NCBI RefSeq assembly: GCF_902499125.1
Contig: NZ_CABVPX010000010.1
Location: 124,001-188,000, forward strand
Reading direction: 5' to 3'
Length of the DNA: 64,000 bases
Source of the DNA: Burkholderia arboris
Lineage (GTDB): Bacteria; Pseudomonadota; Gammaproteobacteria; Burkholderiales; Burkholderiaceae
Under the pieces are notes generated by a model. It was not told the DNA's origin and did no database searches. It worked only from the letters and a program-made list of their open reading frames with translations. Every line of letters starts with the position of its first letter. Positions within the stretch are counted from its first letter, which is position 1. Made by a program: the position numbers and the translations under genes. Positions 1 to 9,172 of the stretch are shown here, piece after piece.

Positions 1-221
1 GAGAGCGTGCGCGGCGGCTCGATCGTCAGCACCGTGCAGTCGACCGAGCCCCAGTCCGCGCGAAAGCTGAATGCGCGCCCCGCGACGGGCTCGAAGTCGC
101 TCTTCATCAGCCACGCCTCGATCAGGTGCGGTTGCGTGAGCGCGCGCCAGATCTTCTCCGGCGGATGCGGCAGCTCCCGGTCGACGACGACGGAGCGCGT
201 TTCGGTCGTGGCTTGGTTCAT
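1..221 (-). CDS. SRPBCC (AHSA1/START-like) domain protein, 3' end outside window
   Basis: Only the first 73 codons lie in the window; the gene continues past base 1. The N-terminus contains PHPPEKIWRALTQPHLIEAW, the start of the AHSA1/CalC-type SRPBCC fold, a small helix-grip domain that binds hydrophobic ligands. The ATG (221-219) shares one base with the TAA stop (223-221) of the upstream ArsR gene, so the two are almost certainly translationally coupled. ArsR/SRPBCC pairs of this kind are common in proteobacteria and the regulator usually controls the pair. The ligand is unknown. No signal peptide is visible, so it is probably cytoplasmic. Confidence 0.85.
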   Translation of the reverse strand, partial: MNQATTETRSVVVDRELPHPPEKIWRALTQPHLIEAWLMKSDFEPVAGRAFSFRADWGSVDCTVLTIEPPRTL

Positions 222-544
222 TACTGATCCATCCTTTTGAGCAAATCTTCGAGGGCATCGAACCGGCTCTGCCAGAAGCCTGCCATCTGGCTCGTCCAGT
301 CGATCAACGGGGCCAGCGCCTGCGGCTGCGCGCTGTAGTGCGTCTGCCGGCCTTCGTGACGGTCGTTCACGAGTCCGGCCTGCTTCAGTACGCCGAGGTG
401 CTTCGACACGGCCGGCTGCGAGACGCCCGCATGGGCCGTCAGTGCGGCGACCGTCAGCTCGCCCTCCGCGCACAGCCGCTCGAATAGCGCGCGGCGCGTC
501 GGATCGGCAAGCGTCCTGAAAAGCATGTCGTGAGCGTTCTGCAT
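221..544 (-). CDS. ArsR-family winged-helix transcriptional regulator
   Basis: A 107-residue protein that fits the short ArsR/SmtB fold. It begins MQNAHDMLFRTLADPTRRAL and has the helix-turn-helix segment VSQPAVSKHLGVLKQAGLV around residues 38-56, followed by the wing (RHEGRQTHYS). No Cys-rich metal site of the ArsR (CxC) or SmtB type is present, so a non-metal ligand, or none, is more likely. The start at 544 was chosen because a perfect palindrome lies just upstream and because longer in-frame starts add non-conserved sequence. It overlaps the SRPBCC start by one base. Autoregulation through the palindrome at 554-579 is inferred. Confidence 0.9.
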   Translation of the reverse strand: MQNAHDMLFRTLADPTRRALFERLCAEGELTVAALTAHAGVSQPAVSKHLGVLKQAGLVNDRHEGRQTHYSAQPQALAPLIDWTSQMAGFWQSRFDALEDLLKRMDQ

Positions 545-553
545 GTCGTCCAA

Positions 554-579
554 AATCCATAACCATCCGGTTATGGATT
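554..579 (-). promoter_or_regulatory. Perfect palindromic operator upstream of arsR-type gene
   Basis: An 11-bp perfect inverted repeat, AATCCATAACC and GGTTATGGATT, is separated by ATCC. It ends ten bases before the ArsR start codon. Dyads with an ATAACC...GGTTAT core are typical of this ArsR subgroup, so this is the likely autoregulatory operator. Binding itself is inferred. Confidence 0.7.
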
Positions 580-1193
580 GAAGGATATCCGCTGATCGGC
601 GCACGTCAAGGCGGGATTTCGCGAACGATGTCAATCGATCGCGAGCGGGTGGCGCGGACGTCACGCCGGCTCGCGCGCGTCGGCCAATTCGAGCGTTTCC
701 TCTAATCCGCAATCGCGGCACGCGATCCGAAAGGCGCCTGCAAGACTGCCCGCCGCGCTGTTCCACAGTTCGGGAAACGTTTGCGTGTAGCCGGCCCCGT
801 TTTTGTGCATGCGTGCATCCGTTCCTGACGAGGTGCTTTCGCTTGACCACATAGTGCGACTCGGCGAGTGGCAACGGACACGCAAACGCCACGCATGTGC
901 GCGTCGGTCCGCTCCGCGATCGCGCACGTTCCGATGCCGCGACGAATGACTCGTGCGTGCGAACGTCGCGACTCGTCGTGCCCCCGTGCCGCGAACCGGT
1001 TCCGCTCGCCGGACCGGCCATCGCTTGCACGCACGACGCGACAGGCGCGTGCGCACGCAACGATGTCAGAACTACCAGCTATGGAAAATGGCAGCTACCC
1101 GAACGGCACCGACGCCCTACGCTCGTCACCGCTCGCGGCCCCACAAGGGCCGGGGGTTCCAGTAACGTCGCCTCTCCTAAAAAAGGACTCCCG
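580..1193. other. Intergenic region, no gene supported
   Basis: About 610 bases lie between the divergent ArsR gene and sedolisin gene. Open frames on both strands continue into neighbours or encode Arg/Ala/His-rich translations without recognisable features. The stretch presumably carries two divergent promoters; no convincing -35/-10 pair was found. A possible ribosome site (AAGGA) for the sedolisin lies near 1183-1188. Confidence 0.5.
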
Positions 1194-2927
1194 ATGAAAA
1201 GGAACGCCTGGTTTGCCCTTCCCCTTCCGTCGCCCCGCCGCCTCGCGTGCGTGGCACCGCTCGTGTTCGCCGCAGCCGCGGCGCATGCGGCGACGGATTG
1301 GGTCGATACTCATACGAAGGCCTTTCTGACCGGCCCGCAGTTGATGGCGCGCAGTGCGGCGCCGTCGCTCGAACTGGCAGCCGGTGAAACGACCAACGTC
1401 GTCGTCAGCCTGAAGCTGCGCAACGCCGCGCAGCTCAAGCAACTGGCGCGCGACGTGAACCGGCCCGGCAGCGCGCATTACCGCAAGTACCTGACGCACG
1501 AGCAGTTCCTCGCCAACTATGCGCCGACGGATGCGCAGGTGAAGTCGGTCGTCGACTATCTGCACAAGAGCGGCTTCGTGAACGTCGAAGTCGCGCCGAA
1601 CCGGCTGCTGGTGTCCGCCAGCGGCACGGCCGGCACGGTGAAGACGGCCTTCAATACGTCGCTCGTGCACTTCCAGTACGCGGGCCGTTCGGGCTTCGCC
1701 AATGCGTCGACCGCGCAGGTGCCGCGCGCCCTCGCCGACGTCGTCGGCTCGGTGCTCGGGCTGCAGAGCGTCGCGCACGCACGGCCGATGCTGCGCATCG
1801 GCAACGTGGCCAAGCCGCAGGCACTCGCGGCAGGCACGGCGACGGGCCACTATCCGAAGGAATTCCCGGGCCTCTACAACGCGACCGGCGTGCCGACCGC
1901 GGCCGGCGTGACCGTCGGCATCATCACGATCGGCGGCGTGTCGCAGACGCTGCAGGACCTGAAGCAGTTCACGTCGAGCAACGGCTATGGCGCGGTCGCA
2001 ACGCAGACCGTCAAGACCAACGGCTCGGGCGGCAGCTACACCGACGACCAGGACGGCCAGGGCGAATGGGATCTCGACAGCCAGTCGATCGTCGGCTCGG
2101 CCGGCGGCCAGGTCGGCAAGCTCGTGTTCTACATGGCGGACCTCAACGCCGCCGGCAACACGGGCCTCACGCAGGCGTTCAACCGCGCGGTGTCGGACAA
2201 CACCGCGAAGGTGATCAACGTGTCGCTCGGCTGGTGCGAAACCGACGCGAACGCGGACGGCACGATCGACGCCGAGGAGCAGATCTTCACGACGGCAGCG
2301 GCGCAAGGCCAGACGTTCTCGGTGTCGTCGGGCGACGAAGGCGTGTACGAGTGCAACAACCGCGGCTACCCGGACGGCTCGAACTACACGGTGTCGTGGC
2401 CGGCCTCGTCGCCGCACGTCCTCGCGATCGGCGGCACGACGCTCTACACGACGTCGGCAGGCGCGTTCTCGAACGAGACGGTGTGGAACGAAGGGCTCGA
2501 CGGCAACGGCAAGCTGTGGGCGACGGGCGGCGGCGTCAGCACGATCCTGCCCGCTCCGTCGTGGCAGTCGGGCAGCAACCGCCAGTTGCCGGACGTTTCA
2601 TTCGACGCCGCGCAAAGCACGGGGGCGTACATCTACAACTACGGCCAGTTGCAGCAGATCGGCGGCACGAGCCTCGCCGCACCGATCTTCACGGGCTTCT
2701 GGGCGCGTCTGCTCGCGGCGAACGGCACGGGCCTCGGTTTCCCGGCCGGCAACTTCTATGCGGACGTGCCGTCGCATCCGTCGCTCGTGCGCTATGACGT
2801 CGTGTCGGGCAACAACGGCTATCAGGGGTATGGCTATACCGCCGGCACCGGTTGGGATCTGACGACCGGCTTCGGCAGCCTGAACATCGCGAACCTCAAC
2901 CAGCTGATCAAGTCGGGCGGGTTCTGA
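1194..2927 (+). CDS. Secreted sedolisin (S53 pro-kumamolisin family serine-carboxyl protease)
   Basis: A 577-residue preproprotein. The start at 1194 follows AAGGA and gives a signal peptide ending near AAAAAHAA (residues 26-33). Residues about 45-200 are the pro-kumamolisin activation domain. The S53 catalytic domain follows, with Glu291 and Asp295 in EWDLDSQ, Asp381 in SSGDEG (oxyanion) and nucleophile Ser493 in GGTSLAAP. The end has the Ca-site region (YDVVSGNNG, GWDLTTGFGS). All catalytic residues are present. Sedolisins are acid-active endopeptidases that self-cleave the propeptide outside the cell. A paralogue with the same layout lies at 46203-48035. A hairpin terminator follows at 2942. 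Confidence 0.93.
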   Translation: MKRNAWFALPLPSPRRLACVAPLVFAAAAAHAATDWVDTHTKAFLTGPQLMARSAAPSLELAAGETTNVVVSLKLRNAAQLKQLARDVNRPGSAHYRKYLTHEQFLANYAPTDAQVKSVVDYLHKSGFVNVEVAPNRLLVSASGTAGTVKTAFNTSLVHFQYAGRSGFANASTAQVPRALADVVGSVLGLQSVAHARPMLRIGNVAKPQALAAGTATGHYPKEFPGLYNATGVPTAAGVTVGIITIGGVSQTLQDLKQFTSSNGYGAVATQTVKTNGSGGSYTDDQDGQGEWDLDSQSIVGSAGGQVGKLVFYMADLNAAGNTGLTQAFNRAVSDNTAKVINVSLGWCETDANADGTIDAEEQIFTTAAAQGQTFSVSSGDEGVYECNNRGYPDGSNYTVSWPASSPHVLAIGGTTLYTTSAGAFSNETVWNEGLDGNGKLWATGGGVSTILPAPSWQSGSNRQLPDVSFDAAQSTGAYIYNYGQLQQIGGTSLAAPIFTGFWARLLAANGTGLGFPAGNFYADVPSHPSLVRYDVVSGNNGYQGYGYTAGTGWDLTTGFGSLNIANLNQLIKSGGF

Positions 2928-2941
2928 GCGATGCATGAAGG

Positions 2942-2972
2942 CCGGCGCGCGGCGGCGTTTGCCGCGCGCCGG
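2942..2972. terminator. Hairpin between convergent sedolisin and MFS genes
   Basis: CCGGCGCGCGGC pairs with GCCGCGCGCCGG around a 7-base loop, and on the plus strand the stem is followed by TTTG. It lies 15 bases after the sedolisin stop and 20 bases beyond the convergent MFS stop, so it may serve both. Confidence 0.65.
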
Positions 2973-2991
2973 TTTGTGACCGTCCCGCGCC

Positions 2992-4410
2992 CTACTCCGT
3001 CGCCCGCTCCTTCACGCGTGCCGACGTGGCCGGCGCACCGTTGCGATGCGACGGTGCAAACAGCCGCAGCCCGCTCGCGACGCTCGCCGCGCCGGCGAAC
3101 CCCGCCCCGAGCATCAACGCAAGAGTCGGCCCGTGACGCCCCGCGATCCCGAACGACAATGCGACGAGCGCCGCTCCCGTTGCCTGCCCGATCAGCCGCG
3201 CGGTCGCGATGATCCCGCTCGCGCCGCCGCTGCGCTCGGGCGGCGCGCTCGACATCAGCGCCTTCAGGTTCGGCGACTGGAAGAAGCCGAAGCCCGCCCC
3301 GCACAGCATCATCCGCCAGCCGATGTCGACGACGCCCGGCGACACCGGCAGCGCGGCGAGCGACACCATGCCGGCGCTCAGCAACGCGAGCCCGATCGCG
3401 CCGAGCAGACCGGGCGGATAACGATCCGACAACCGGCCCGCGATCGGCGCGGCGAACGCGACGATCGCCGACCACGGCGTCATCAGGAAGCCCGTCTCGA
3501 CCGCGCTGCGATGCAGGACGGTTTCGAAATAGAACGGCAGCGACACGAACGCGAGCCCCTGCGCGGCGAACGCGCACACGGCCGTCAGTGCGGACAGCGT
3601 GAACACGGGCCGGCGAAACAGGTCGACCGGCAGCATCGGCGCCGGGTGCCCGGCCTGGCGGCGGATCAGCAGCCAGCCGAACGCGAGCGCAACCGTGGCC
3701 GACGCGAACACGATCGAAAGCGGCCCGCGCTGCGCGAATTCGCCGAGCGCGAAGATCAGCGACGCAAACGTGATCACGTTGAACAGCGCGGCAACCGGGT
3801 CGAACGCATGTTTGCCGCGTGCCGTCTGCGGCAGCGACGGAATCGCCACGGCAAGCGCGAATACGCCGAGCGGCACGTTCACCGCGAACAGCCACGGCCA
3901 CGCGGCAACCGACAGGATCAGCGACGCGATCGTCGGCCCCACCGCGAACGACACGCCGACGACGAGCGCGTTGAAGCCGACGCCGCGCCCGAGCCGGTGC
4001 GCGGGAAACAGCCCGCGGATCAGCGCGACGTTGACGCTCATGATCGCGCTCGCGCCGAAACCCTGCACGATCCGCGCGGCCGTCAGCATCGGCAGCGTCG
4101 ACGCGAGCGAACAGCCGAGCGATGCGAGCGTGAACACCGCGAGCCCGGCGATGTACACGCGCTTGTGGCCGACGATGTCGCCGAGCGACGCGAACGGCAG
4201 CAGCGTCGCGACCATCGCAAGCTGATACGCGTTGATGATCCATACGGAAGCGGCCGGCGACGCATGCAGGTCGGTGGCGATCGCGGGCAGCGCGGTGTTC
4301 GCGATCGCGGTGTCGAGCGTCGCGAGCGCGACGGCCAGCAGCACCGCGGACATCGCGCGCCAGTTGACGGCCGGCTCATGGGCGCCGGCGGGGGAAGCGA
4401 ATTCGGACAA
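2992..4410 (-). CDS. DHA2-type MFS multidrug transporter
   Basis: A proton-driven drug exporter of the 14-helix DHA2 group by family resemblance. The first helix carries LATLDTAIANTALPAI (motif D1-like), the loop after helix 2 has LGDIVGHKRVY (motif A), and ARIVQGFGASAIMSVN is typical of helix 4. From the TTG at 4410 the protein is 472 residues and begins MSEFASPAGAHEP; the frame stays open up to an ATG at 4530, but the extra 40 residues are Arg/Ser-rich and unlike a transporter N-terminus. The TTG choice is a judgement: its ribosome site is weak. It stands alone, convergent with the sedolisin. The substrate cannot be told from sequence. Confidence 0.88.
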   Translation of the reverse strand: MSEFASPAGAHEPAVNWRAMSAVLLAVALATLDTAIANTALPAIATDLHASPAASVWIINAYQLAMVATLLPFASLGDIVGHKRVYIAGLAVFTLASLGCSLASTLPMLTAARIVQGFGASAIMSVNVALIRGLFPAHRLGRGVGFNALVVGVSFAVGPTIASLILSVAAWPWLFAVNVPLGVFALAVAIPSLPQTARGKHAFDPVAALFNVITFASLIFALGEFAQRGPLSIVFASATVALAFGWLLIRRQAGHPAPMLPVDLFRRPVFTLSALTAVCAFAAQGLAFVSLPFYFETVLHRSAVETGFLMTPWSAIVAFAAPIAGRLSDRYPPGLLGAIGLALLSAGMVSLAALPVSPGVVDIGWRMMLCGAGFGFFQSPNLKALMSSAPPERSGGASGIIATARLIGQATGAALVALSFGIAGRHGPTLALMLGAGFAGAASVASGLRLFAPSHRNGAPATSARVKERATE

Positions 4411-4592
4411 GATCGGGCTCGGCTGACGAGCGGCGCGTGACGCCGCGTCGCGGATTGAACTCGCGGCGGCGTTCCGGCCGGACCGCCCGGAGCGCACGCC
4501 ACTGCGCCCCGTATTGTTGCAGAGCCGCATCGAACGTGCAGGCGGCCGCGTCGTCAGTCAGCGAAATGAAAGCAAATGCCGTACTCGAAGTG

Positions 4593-5429
4593 TCAGCTCA
4601 CCGCGCGCCGTGCATTGCGCCCGCGCAGCCATTCGAGCGCCAGCAGCAGGCTCGTCGAGAAGACGATCAGGATCGTGGCGAGCGCAGCGATCGTCGGGCT
4701 GATGTTCTCGCGGATACCCGTGAACATCTGGCGCGGCAACGTCGTCTGGTCCGCGCCCGCGAGGAACAGCGTGACGACCACTTCGTCGAACGACGTCGCG
4801 AACGCGAACAGCGCGCCCGACATCACGCCCGGCGCGATCACCGGCAGCGTCACGCGGAAGAAAGTCGACACCGGGTTCGCGCCGAGCGACAGGCTCGCAC
4901 GCACGAGGTTCTGGTTGAAGCCCTGCAGCGTCGCGGCGACCGTCGTCACGACGAACGGCACGCCGAGCGCCGCGTGCGCGGCAATCAGCCCCGTATAGGT
5001 GTTCGCGAGCCCGAGCGGCGCGAAGAACAGGTACATGCCGACGCCCACCACCACGACCGGCACGATCATCGGCGACAGCAGCACGGCCATCAGCAGCCCC
5101 TTGCCGCGGAAGTCGGCCTTCGTGAGGCCGATCGCGGCGAGCGTGCCGAGCACGGTCGCGACGACGGTCGCCGACGGCGCGACGATGAAGCTGTTCTTCG
5201 CGGCCATCCGCCACTCGTCCGACGCGATCAGGTTCTCGTACCAGCGCATCGAGAAGCCCGGGATCGGATAGACGAGGAACGTGCTCGACGAGAACGACAG
5301 CGGCACGATCGCGAGCACCGGCAGGATCAGGTACAGCAGCGTCAGCACGACGAGCACGCGCAATGCGACGTACCACGCGCGCTCGACGAACGACATGTGC
5401 GGCGCGAACAGCGGCCTGGCGAGTTTCAT
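4593..5429 (-). CDS. ABC transporter inner-membrane permease (PotC/PotI-like)
   Basis: Last gene of a four-gene ABC importer operon that reads 9061 to 4593. The 278-residue protein has six predicted helices and the BPD_transp_1 EAA loop around ASLSLGANPVSTFFRVTLP, the site that docks on the ATPase. The N-terminal MKLARPLF start is preceded by AAGGGGA. Its partner permease ends 46 bases upstream. The set of ATPase, binding protein and two permeases matches spermidine/putrescine-type importers; the true substrate might be another amine or amino-acid derivative. Confidence 0.93.
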   Translation of the reverse strand: MKLARPLFAPHMSFVERAWYVALRVLVVLTLLYLILPVLAIVPLSFSSSTFLVYPIPGFSMRWYENLIASDEWRMAAKNSFIVAPSATVVATVLGTLAAIGLTKADFRGKGLLMAVLLSPMIVPVVVVGVGMYLFFAPLGLANTYTGLIAAHAALGVPFVVTTVAATLQGFNQNLVRASLSLGANPVSTFFRVTLPVIAPGVMSGALFAFATSFDEVVVTLFLAGADQTTLPRQMFTGIRENISPTIAALATILIVFSTSLLLALEWLRGRNARRAVS

Positions 5430-5475
5430 GATCGGAATCCCCTTCCCGTTTCGTTGCGTGTGCCGGTCCGGACGC

Positions 5476-6741
5476 TCAGCCGAGGCTCACGTTGGTGCGC
5501 GTGAAGCGCCCGTACACCGCGTACAGCACGAGCGTCGCCGCAAGCAGCAGCCCGCCGAGCGCGCACGCCATGCCCCAGTTGATCGTCACGTTCGTGAAGT
5601 ACGCGACGTAGTAGCTGACCATCTGGTCATTCGGCCCGCCCAGCAGCGCGGGCGTGATGTAGTAGCCGATCGCGAGGATGAACACGAGCAGCGCGCCCGC
5701 GCCGACGCCCGGATAGGTCTGCGGCACGTACACGCGCCAGAACGCGGCGAACGGATGGCTGCCGAGCGACACGGCCGCACGCTGGTAGGTCGGCGGAATC
5801 GACTTCATCACGCTGTACAGCGGCAGGATCATGAACGGCAGCAGGATGTGCGTCATCGAGATGTACACGCCGACGCGATTGAACAGCAGCGTCAGCGGCT
5901 GCGAGATCAGCCCGCTGCCGATCAGCGCCGTGTTGATCAACCCTTCGCTCTGCAGCAGCACGATCCACGCGGCGACGCGCACGAGCACCGACGTCCAGAA
6001 CGGAATCAGCACGAGGATCATCACGAGGTTCGCGCGCCGCTCCGACAGCGTCGAGATCCAGTACGCAAGCGGATAACCGAGGAGCAGCGCAAAGAGCGTG
6101 ACGGCGATGCCGATCACGAACGTGCGACCGAAGATCGCGAGGTAGATCGACTGGTCGGGATCGGCCGGCACGATGTGGCCGAAGCCGTCCTGCTTGTGGT
6201 CGAGCGCGGCGAGCAGGTAGAACGGCGACACCTGGCTGCCGTTCTTCGCGATCGCTTGCCAGTACGCGACATCGCCCCAGCGCGAGTCGAGGTCGATGAA
6301 TTTCGCGCGCGTCTGCGCGGGCGTCGGCGCCGCGTCGTTGTCGCCCTTCAGCGGCATCGCGCGCGCCGTCTTCGCGACGAGCGAGCGATAGCCGGGAATC
6401 TCGGTGTTCAGGCGCCGCGCGAGCGCACCCATCGCCTCGCTGTCGGCCACCTTCGTCATGTCGGCCGCGAGCGCGACATACGCGGCGTCGGCCGGCGGCG
6501 CCTTGCGGTCCCAGCCCGACAGCGCGGCGACCGTGTTCGGCAATGCGGTCGCGATCTCGGGGTTCTGCACGGCACGCGTGAGCAGCGTGCCGATCGGCAC
6601 GACGAAAATCAGCAGCAGGAAAATCGCGAGCGGCGCGACCAGCAGCAGCGCCATCGTGCGCTTGCGGGCCTCGGCAGCCTTCAGCTCGCGCTTGAGCGCG
6701 GCGTTCGACGGCGAGGAAGGTGCGATCGTCAACGTATTCAA
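5476..6741 (-). CDS. ABC transporter permease with long N-terminal extension (PotB/PotH-like)
   Basis: A 421-residue permease, about 120 residues longer than typical PotB/PotH. The extra part lies after the first helix (roughly residues 60-190) and includes a region resembling a periplasmic domain with NTVAALSGWDRK and LPNTVAAL. The C-terminal half has the usual permease helices and an EAA loop (AAVSLGSHPFAAFWRVYVP). A TTG at 6741 with GGAGAG five bases before it is the best start; an ATG at 6762 lacks such a site. It pairs with the 4593-5429 permease. Long extensions of this kind occur in a subset of proteobacterial polyamine-type permeases. Confidence 0.9.
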   Translation of the reverse strand: MNTLTIAPSSPSNAALKRELKAAEARKRTMALLLVAPLAIFLLLIFVVPIGTLLTRAVQNPEIATALPNTVAALSGWDRKAPPADAAYVALAADMTKVADSEAMGALARRLNTEIPGYRSLVAKTARAMPLKGDNDAAPTPAQTRAKFIDLDSRWGDVAYWQAIAKNGSQVSPFYLLAALDHKQDGFGHIVPADPDQSIYLAIFGRTFVIGIAVTLFALLLGYPLAYWISTLSERRANLVMILVLIPFWTSVLVRVAAWIVLLQSEGLINTALIGSGLISQPLTLLFNRVGVYISMTHILLPFMILPLYSVMKSIPPTYQRAAVSLGSHPFAAFWRVYVPQTYPGVGAGALLVFILAIGYYITPALLGGPNDQMVSYYVAYFTNVTINWGMACALGGLLLAATLVLYAVYGRFTRTNVSLG

Positions 6742-6775
6742 CGGTTCTCTCCGGCCGGGCACGCGCCGGCGGAAT

Positions 6776-6806
6776 GCCGCGCGACGCGTTCGACGCGTCG
6801 CGCGGC
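6776..6806 (-). terminator. Intra-operon stem-loop after binding-protein gene
   Basis: A perfect 13-bp stem (GCCGCGCGACGCG / CGCGTCGCGCGGC) with loop TTCGA lies between the binding-protein stop and the first permease start. There is no U-run. Stem-loops at this position in ABC operons commonly stabilise the upstream mRNA or cause partial termination, raising binding-protein output; that role is inferred here. Confidence 0.6.
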
Positions 6807-6843
6807 CGGTTGCATCAGGGCACCTGTCAGGATGCCTGACCGG

Positions 6844-7890
6844 TTACTTCGTTGCCCATGCGGCGAAGCGCTGCTCGAGCTCGTCGCTGTGGTCGGTCCA
6901 GAAACCGATGTCCTCCAGCACCGCGTTCTTGCCGTTGGCCGGCGAGTTCGGCAGGTTCGCGAGCGTCTTCGCGTCGAGCGACTTGATCGCCGCGATGTTC
7001 GACGGGCCGTACGCGATGTGCTGCGCATACGCCTGCTGCGGCTTCGGCGTCAGCGAATACGCGATGTACTGCTCGGCCAGCGCCTTGTTCGGCGAGCCCT
7101 TCGGAATCGCCCAGTAGTCGAGGTCGTAGATGCTGCCGTTCCACACGACCTTGAGGTTCTTGCCTTCCTTCTGCGCGGCATCGATGCGGCCGTTGTACGC
7201 GGTCGACATCACGACGTCGCCGGCGACGAGGAACTGCGGCGGCTGTGCGCCCGCTTCCCACCACTGGATGTACGGCTTCAGCTCGTCGAGCTTCTTGAAC
7301 GCGCGGTCCTGGCCCGCCTTCGTGCCGAGCACCTTGTAGACGTCCTTCGTCGCGACGCCGTCGGCCATCAGCGCGAACTCGAGGTTATAGCGTGCGCCCT
7401 TGCGCATCCCGCGCTTGCCCGGGAATTTCTTCACGTTCCAGAAATCGGCCCAGCCGGTCGGCGCCGACTTCAGCTTGTCTGCGTTGTACGACAGCGCCGT
7501 CGACCACACGAAGAAGCCCACGCCGCACACTTGCGGCGATTCCGGAATCAGGTCCGACTTCTTCGCGATCTTCGACCAGTCGAGCTTCTCGTAGAGCCCT
7601 TCGTCGCAGCCGCGGTTCAGGTCGCCCGATTCGACTTCGACCACGTCCCAGTTGACGTGCTTCGCCTCGACCATCGCCTTCACCTTCGCCTGCTCGCCGT
7701 TGTACTCGACGGCGGTGACCTTGTTGCCGGTCGCCTTCTCGAACGGCTGGTTGAACGCGACCTTCTGCGCGTCGCCGTTCGCGCCGCCGAAGTTGACGAC
7801 CGTGAGTTCCGCAGCCGATGCCGATGCACCGAACGCGATCAGCGCCAGTGCGAGTGCCGTGCGGCGCGCGTTAAAGCTTGCTCGTTTCAT
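6844..7890 (-). CDS. Periplasmic substrate-binding protein of polyamine-type ABC importer
   Basis: A 348-residue secreted binding protein of the PotD/PotF (SBP_bac_8) class. The ATG at 7890 follows GAGGAGAGGAA, and residues 1-27 form a signal peptide ending ASASAAE. The mature part starts LTVVNFGGANGDAQKVAF, and it contains the typical VVEVESGDLNRGCDEGLYE stretch and the C-terminal FWTDHSDELEQRFAAW. The ATPase gene precedes it and two permeases follow, with a stem-loop after its stop. Putrescine, spermidine or a related amine is the likely class of ligand; the binding pocket was not resolved. Confidence 0.92.
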   Translation of the reverse strand: MKRASFNARRTALALALIAFGASASAAELTVVNFGGANGDAQKVAFNQPFEKATGNKVTAVEYNGEQAKVKAMVEAKHVNWDVVEVESGDLNRGCDEGLYEKLDWSKIAKKSDLIPESPQVCGVGFFVWSTALSYNADKLKSAPTGWADFWNVKKFPGKRGMRKGARYNLEFALMADGVATKDVYKVLGTKAGQDRAFKKLDELKPYIQWWEAGAQPPQFLVAGDVVMSTAYNGRIDAAQKEGKNLKVVWNGSIYDLDYWAIPKGSPNKALAEQYIAYSLTPKPQQAYAQHIAYGPSNIAAIKSLDAKTLANLPNSPANGKNAVLEDIGFWTDHSDELEQRFAAWATK

Positions 7891-7966
7891 GATGGTTCCT
7901 CTCCTCTCGTGGTGGAAGTGGGCTTTGTTGTTGACGACGTGCGGCGGAAAAGCAGGGAAACCGGGG

Positions 7967-9061
7967 TTACGCGAACACACGCAGGTGTTCGGGTGCGAAT
8001 GCGAGCGAAACGGGCGCGCCGGGCGAGAAAGCGTCGAGCGCACCGGTGCCGAGCGGCACCTTCACGAAGCATTCGTCCTGGCCTGGCAGCGCGCAGCGCA
8101 TGCGCACGTGATCGCCGAAATAGATGAGGCTGCGTGCTTCGCCGCTCAGGCGGTTGGCGGCGCCGTTCGCGTGGCCGTTGACAGCGAGGCTCATGCGTTC
8201 GGGGCGGATGCACGCGACGGCCGCTGCGCCCTCGGCGGCTTCGCCAATATGGCGGCCGACGAGCTTCGTGCCGTCGTCGAGCCGGAACTCGCAGAAATCG
8301 CCGTCGACGCGCGCGATGGTGCCGCGCAGCCGGTTGCTGTCGCCGATAAAGTTCGCGACGAATTCGTTGCACGGCGATTCGTACAGGCGATCGACGGTGT
8401 CGAGCTGCTGCACGATGCCCTTGTCGAACACGGCGACGCGGTCCGACATCGTCAGCGCCTCGCCCTGGTCGTGCGTCACGTAGACGAAGGTCACGCCGAG
8501 CTTTTCGTGCAGCGCCTTCAGTTCGTACTGCATGTGTTCGCGCAACTGTTTGTCGAGCGCGCCGAGCGGCTCGTCCATCAGCACCAGCTTCGGCTCGAAC
8601 ACGAGTGCGCGCGCCAGGGCAATGCGCTGCTGCTGGCCGCCCGACAACTGCGCCGGATAGCGTTTCGCGAAACGCTCCATCTGCACCATCTTCAGCGCAT
8701 GCGCGACGCGGTCCGCGCGCTCGCCGGCCGGCAGCTTGCGCACGGTCAGCGGATACGCGACGTTCTGTTCGACCGTCAGGTGCGGGAACAGCGCGTAGTT
8801 CTGGAACACCATGCCGATGTTGCGCTTGTGCGGCGGCACGTTGTTCAGCAGCTCGCCGTCGAGGCGGATCTCGCCGCCGGTCGGGAATTCGAAGCCGGCG
8901 AGCATCATCAGGCAGGTGGTCTTGCCCGAGCCGGACGGCCCGAGCAGCGTCAGGAATTCCCCTCGGTGGATGTCGAGGTCGAGCGATTTGACGACCAGCG
9001 TTTCGCCGTCGTAGGTCTTCCGCACGCCGCGAAAGCTGACGATCACATCATCGGACTTCAT
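7967..9061 (-). CDS. ABC transporter ATP-binding protein (PotA-like)
   Basis: First gene of the importer operon, 364 residues. Walker A GPSGSGKT, Q-loop VFQNYALFPHLTVEQN, signature LSGGQQQR, Walker B LVLMDEP and switch His in VTHDQ are all present, so it should hydrolyse ATP. The C-terminal TOBE-like domain (about residues 275-360) marks the PotA/MalK group. The ATG at 9061 follows AAGGGGA; the upstream in-frame ATG at 9088 has no such site. It is divergent from a MocR-type regulator, with about 108 bases between starts that probably hold shared control elements. Confidence 0.95.
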   Translation of the reverse strand: MKSDDVIVSFRGVRKTYDGETLVVKSLDLDIHRGEFLTLLGPSGSGKTTCLMMLAGFEFPTGGEIRLDGELLNNVPPHKRNIGMVFQNYALFPHLTVEQNVAYPLTVRKLPAGERADRVAHALKMVQMERFAKRYPAQLSGGQQQRIALARALVFEPKLVLMDEPLGALDKQLREHMQYELKALHEKLGVTFVYVTHDQGEALTMSDRVAVFDKGIVQQLDTVDRLYESPCNEFVANFIGDSNRLRGTIARVDGDFCEFRLDDGTKLVGRHIGEAAEGAAAVACIRPERMSLAVNGHANGAANRLSGEARSLIYFGDHVRMRCALPGQDECFVKVPLGTGALDAFSPGAPVSLAFAPEHLRVFA

Positions 9062-9124
9062 CGTGGCTGTCCCCTTGCTTCGCGACAATTGATTTTGAGA
9101 TGCGAGCCACTATACGGCGCGCAC

Positions 9125-9172
9125 GGTTCTACAATAGGGAACCATTTCAATATTCCAAGTAGGACCACTTTG
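9125..9172 (+). promoter_or_regulatory. Putative MocR binding repeats in the shared promoter
   Basis: Two similar elements, TAGGGAACCATTT (9135-9147) and TAGGACCACTTT (9160-9171), lie in direct orientation with their ACCA cores 23 bases apart, the second overlapping the regulator's TTG start. There is also a short dyad GGTTC/GAACC at 9125-9143. MocR regulators commonly bind direct repeats about two helix turns apart. The match is imperfect, so this is tentative. Confidence 0.4.

Noticed and set aside
5281..8127. 948-residue plus-strand open frame
   Set aside because: It lies opposite the ABC importer genes and encodes Arg/His/Asp-rich sequence without any domain. It is the GC-rich shadow of real genes.
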